Of a DNA stretch of 35,062 bases, positions 33,551-35,062 are shown in pieces. The notes below the pieces were generated by a model, which worked only from the letters and a program-made list of their open reading frames with translations, was not told the DNA's origin and did not search any database. The stretch's first letter is position 1. Every line of letters starts with the position of its first letter. The translations under genes and the position numbers were made by a program. The stretch is from assembly GCA_003553795.1 (NCBI GenBank), contig PWFH01000017.1, positions 1 through 35,062 of the forward strand, in the 5' to 3' direction. Source of the DNA: Egibacter sp. GTDB lineage: Bacteria; Actinomycetota; Nitriliruptoria; Euzebyales; Egibacteraceae.

Positions 33551-34906
33551 ATGGGCCACGCCACGACGACCCCACCGACCGCTGACGGCGGCGGGTCTGC
33601 CGGCGGTGAGGCCGCGGCGGCGGCGGCGAGCTACGCGGCCCTGCAGCGCCGCCTCGACCGCATGCCGACCGGTGCGCCCGACACCGCCGCGTTGCGGCGC
33701 ATCCTCCGGCTGCTCTTCAGCCCCGGCGAGGCCGAGCTCGCCGCGCAGCTGCCCTCGCTCGTGTCGGTGCGGGCGCTGGCGCGCCGGCTCGACCGTGACC
33801 GCGACGAGCTCGACGCGACGCTCTCGAGCATGGCCGCGCGCGGCCTCGTCCTCGACCTCGAGCACCGCGGGCAGCGCTGGGTCGCGCTCGCGCCGGTGGT
33901 CATCGGCTTCTTCGAGTTCACCTTCATGCGGGTGCGCGACGACGCGCCGATGACCGAGCTCGCGGCGCTCTTCCACGAGTACCTCTTCGACGACCCCGAG
34001 CACCGCTTCGCCGAGGCGGTCTTCGCCGGCAACGTCCAGCTCGGCCGCTCGCTCGTGCGCGAGGAGGCGCTGCCGGCGGACGCGGCCAGCGAGGTCCTCG
34101 ACTTCGAGCGGGCGACCGCGGTCGTGGCCGGCGCCGCGACGGTCGCGGTCTCACGCTGCCCGTGCCGCTACCACGCCGAGCTCCTCGACCTCGCCTGCGA
34201 CGCGCCGCAGCGCACGTGCCTGACCTTCGGCAGCGCCGCGCAGGCCCTCGTGCGCGCCGACCTCGCCGAGGAGATCAGCAACGCCGAGGGCCTCGAGATC
34301 CTCGCCGAGGCCAAGGCCGCGGGGCTCGCGCAGACCGCCGACAACGTCCAGCACGAGGTGTCCTACCTCTGCAACTGCTGCGGGTGCTGCTGCGGGATGC
34401 TGCAGTCGATCCGCAGCGCCGGCATCGACGGCGCGGTCGTGCCGTCGGCCTGGGTCGCCGCCGGCGACCTCACCGCCTGCCGCGGCTGCCGCAGCGGGTG
34501 CCTCGAGGCCTGCCCTACCGCGGCGATCACCCGGGTCGACAACGACGGTCGCGGGCGGCGGCGCTACTGGGCGGAGGTCGAGGCCAGCCGCTGCATCGGC
34601 TGCGGGGTGTGCGTCGACGCCTGCGCCTTCGGGGTGCGCGAGATGGCCCCGCGGGGCGAGCGCCCCTACACCCCCGAGACCGGGCTCGAGCGGATGATCG
34701 CCATGGCCGTCGAGCGCGGCAAGCTCGGCGACCTCCTCGTCGACACCCTGCCTGGTGCCGGCCCCCGGGCGGTCGCCCGACTGCTCAGCCACCTCGAGCG
34801 CGCGCCCGAGCCGACCGCCGACCGGGCCATCGGCCCGCTGCGCTCGGTGTTCCTGCGCGGGCTGCTCGCCACGGTGCGCCTCGGCGCGCGGGCGGGCGGC
34901 TCCTGA
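33551..34906 (+). CDS. Cysteine-rich [4Fe-4S] protein with winged-helix N-terminus
   Basis: 451 residues. Residues about 45-120 form a predicted winged helix (VSVRALARRLDRDRDELDAT and GQRWVALAPVVIGFFEF). A first cysteine group follows: Cys203, 205, 216 and 223 (SRCPCRYHAELLDLAC). A second is the run YLCNCCGCCCGML (Cys274-281). The C-terminal half has a two-cluster ferredoxin domain, CRGCRSGCLEACP (310-321) and CIGCGVCVDAC (348-358). Together this allows two, perhaps three or more, iron-sulfur clusters. The mix suggests an electron carrier or a redox-responsive protein; the reaction is unknown. ATG 33551 was chosen for GGGGAG seven bases upstream; an earlier in-frame start adds a Pro/Arg-rich, non-conserved-looking segment. 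Separated from the kinase gene by 176 bp containing a probable terminator. Confidence 0.87.
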   Translation: MGHATTTPPTADGGGSAGGEAAAAAASYAALQRRLDRMPTGAPDTAALRRILRLLFSPGEAELAAQLPSLVSVRALARRLDRDRDELDATLSSMAARGLVLDLEHRGQRWVALAPVVIGFFEFTFMRVRDDAPMTELAALFHEYLFDDPEHRFAEAVFAGNVQLGRSLVREEALPADAASEVLDFERATAVVAGAATVAVSRCPCRYHAELLDLACDAPQRTCLTFGSAAQALVRADLAEEISNAEGLEILAEAKAAGLAQTADNVQHEVSYLCNCCGCCCGMLQSIRSAGIDGAVVPSAWVAAGDLTACRGCRSGCLEACPTAAITRVDNDGRGRRRYWAEVEASRCIGCGVCVDACAFGVREMAPRGERPYTPETGLERMIAMAVERGKLGDLLVDTLPGAGPRAVARLLSHLERAPEPTADRAIGPLRSVFLRGLLATVRLGARAGGS

Positions 34907-35062
34907 GCACCGCCGCCCACGCCCGTCGGAGGCCGCCGGCCCGCGCAGCCGCGGCCCTCACGATCGCGCTGCTCGCCGCGGGACCGCTCGGCGCCCTCCC
35001 CGCCGCGCCTTCGGCGCACGCCCTCCCCGCCGCGCCTTCGGCGCACGCCCTCCCCGCCGCGC
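34903..35062 (+). CDS. N-terminus of a probable secreted protein (3' end outside window)
   Basis: A frame open to the window end encodes a basic start (STAAHARRRPPARAAAA), a hydrophobic core (LTIALLAAGPLGAL) and Ala-x-Ala sites, a good Sec signal peptide. The only candidate start codon before the signal is a CTG at 34903 that overlaps the preceding TGA (CTGA), so the start is uncertain. After the signal the sequence repeats ALPAAPSAH. Nothing can be said about function. Confidence 0.45.
   Translation, partial: MSTAAHARRRPPARAAAALTIALLAAGPLGALPAAPSAHALPAAPSAHALPAA
34993..35062 (+). repeat. 27-bp direct tandem repeat (2.6 copies in window)
   Basis: Identical 27-bp units at 34993-35019 and 35020-35046, and a 16-bp partial copy at 35047-35062 cut by the window end. 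The period is nine codons, so copy-number change keeps the frame. Within the secreted-protein frame each unit encodes a Leu/Pro/Ala/Ser/His nonapeptide. Perfect identity suggests recent slippage, or an assembly-sensitive site. Confidence 0.93.

Noticed and set aside
34993-35062. Tandem repeat as a CRISPR array
   Set aside because: The units are adjacent with no unique spacers and keep a nine-codon coding period.

Overview
The window is very GC-rich DNA (G/C at most third codon positions, many GTG starts, TAnnnT-type -10 boxes, 4-nt ATGA/GTGA gene overlaps). This points to a high-GC actinobacterium. Two multisubunit Mrp-type cation/proton antiporters, a proton-translocating transhydrogenase, a cation P-type ATPase and an extremely acidic lipoprotein suggest a salt- or alkali-adapted lineage, for example a Nitriliruptoria relative. 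That assignment is inference; no marker gene is present. Coding density is very high, no gene-free stretch exceeds 300 bases (the longest is 8588-8823), and I see no rRNA, tRNA, CRISPR array, insertion sequence or prophage.

Region 1 (1-1011, +): the end of a methyl-accepting chemotaxis protein, convergent with the next block.

Region 2 (1048-19602, all -): an 18.5-kb co-directional ion/redox block. In transcription order it holds a small double zinc-ribbon protein, the three-gene transhydrogenase pntAA-pntAB-pntB, a SixA-like histidine phosphatase, an aldo/keto reductase, a canonical seven-gene Mrp operon mrpABCDEFG (14531-8824) with a possible 40-codon coupled leader ORF, and a second, differently built ten-gene Mrp operon (8587-1048). 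The second operon has the order D''-small protein-D'-E-F-G-MbhD/E-B-C-D. This matches the membrane arm of archaeal membrane-bound hydrogenase (Mbh) and 'split MrpA' antiporters, not the canonical order. Nearly all genes overlap by 1-8 nt. The parts could work together: Mrp exchanges Na+ for H+, and PNT uses the proton gradient to make NADPH.

Region 3 (19768-25368): an RhtA-type amino-acid exporter (+, apparently leaderless mRNA) convergent with a cation P-type ATPase (-), then an EamA permease (-) coupled by a GTGA overlap to an acidic lipoprotein (-).

Region 4 (25509-30881): a cytoplasmic GH3 beta-glycosidase (-) divergent from a tight SDR - aldehyde dehydrogenase - DoxX-like operon (+).

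Region 5 (30914-35062, +): a fused, two-module protein resembling AhbA/AhbB (NirD/L-type) siroheme decarboxylases, which could easily be labelled an Lrp/AsnC regulator. It is followed by an ABC1/UbiB-family atypical kinase, a probable terminator, and a cysteine-rich [4Fe-4S] protein with a winged-helix N-terminus. At the edge is the start of a probable secreted protein carrying 27-bp (9-codon) tandem repeats. The best candidates for something undescribed are the paired Mrp operons, with their odd D' subunit and unknown 87-aa membrane protein, and the Ahb-like / ABC1 kinase / Fe-S trio.
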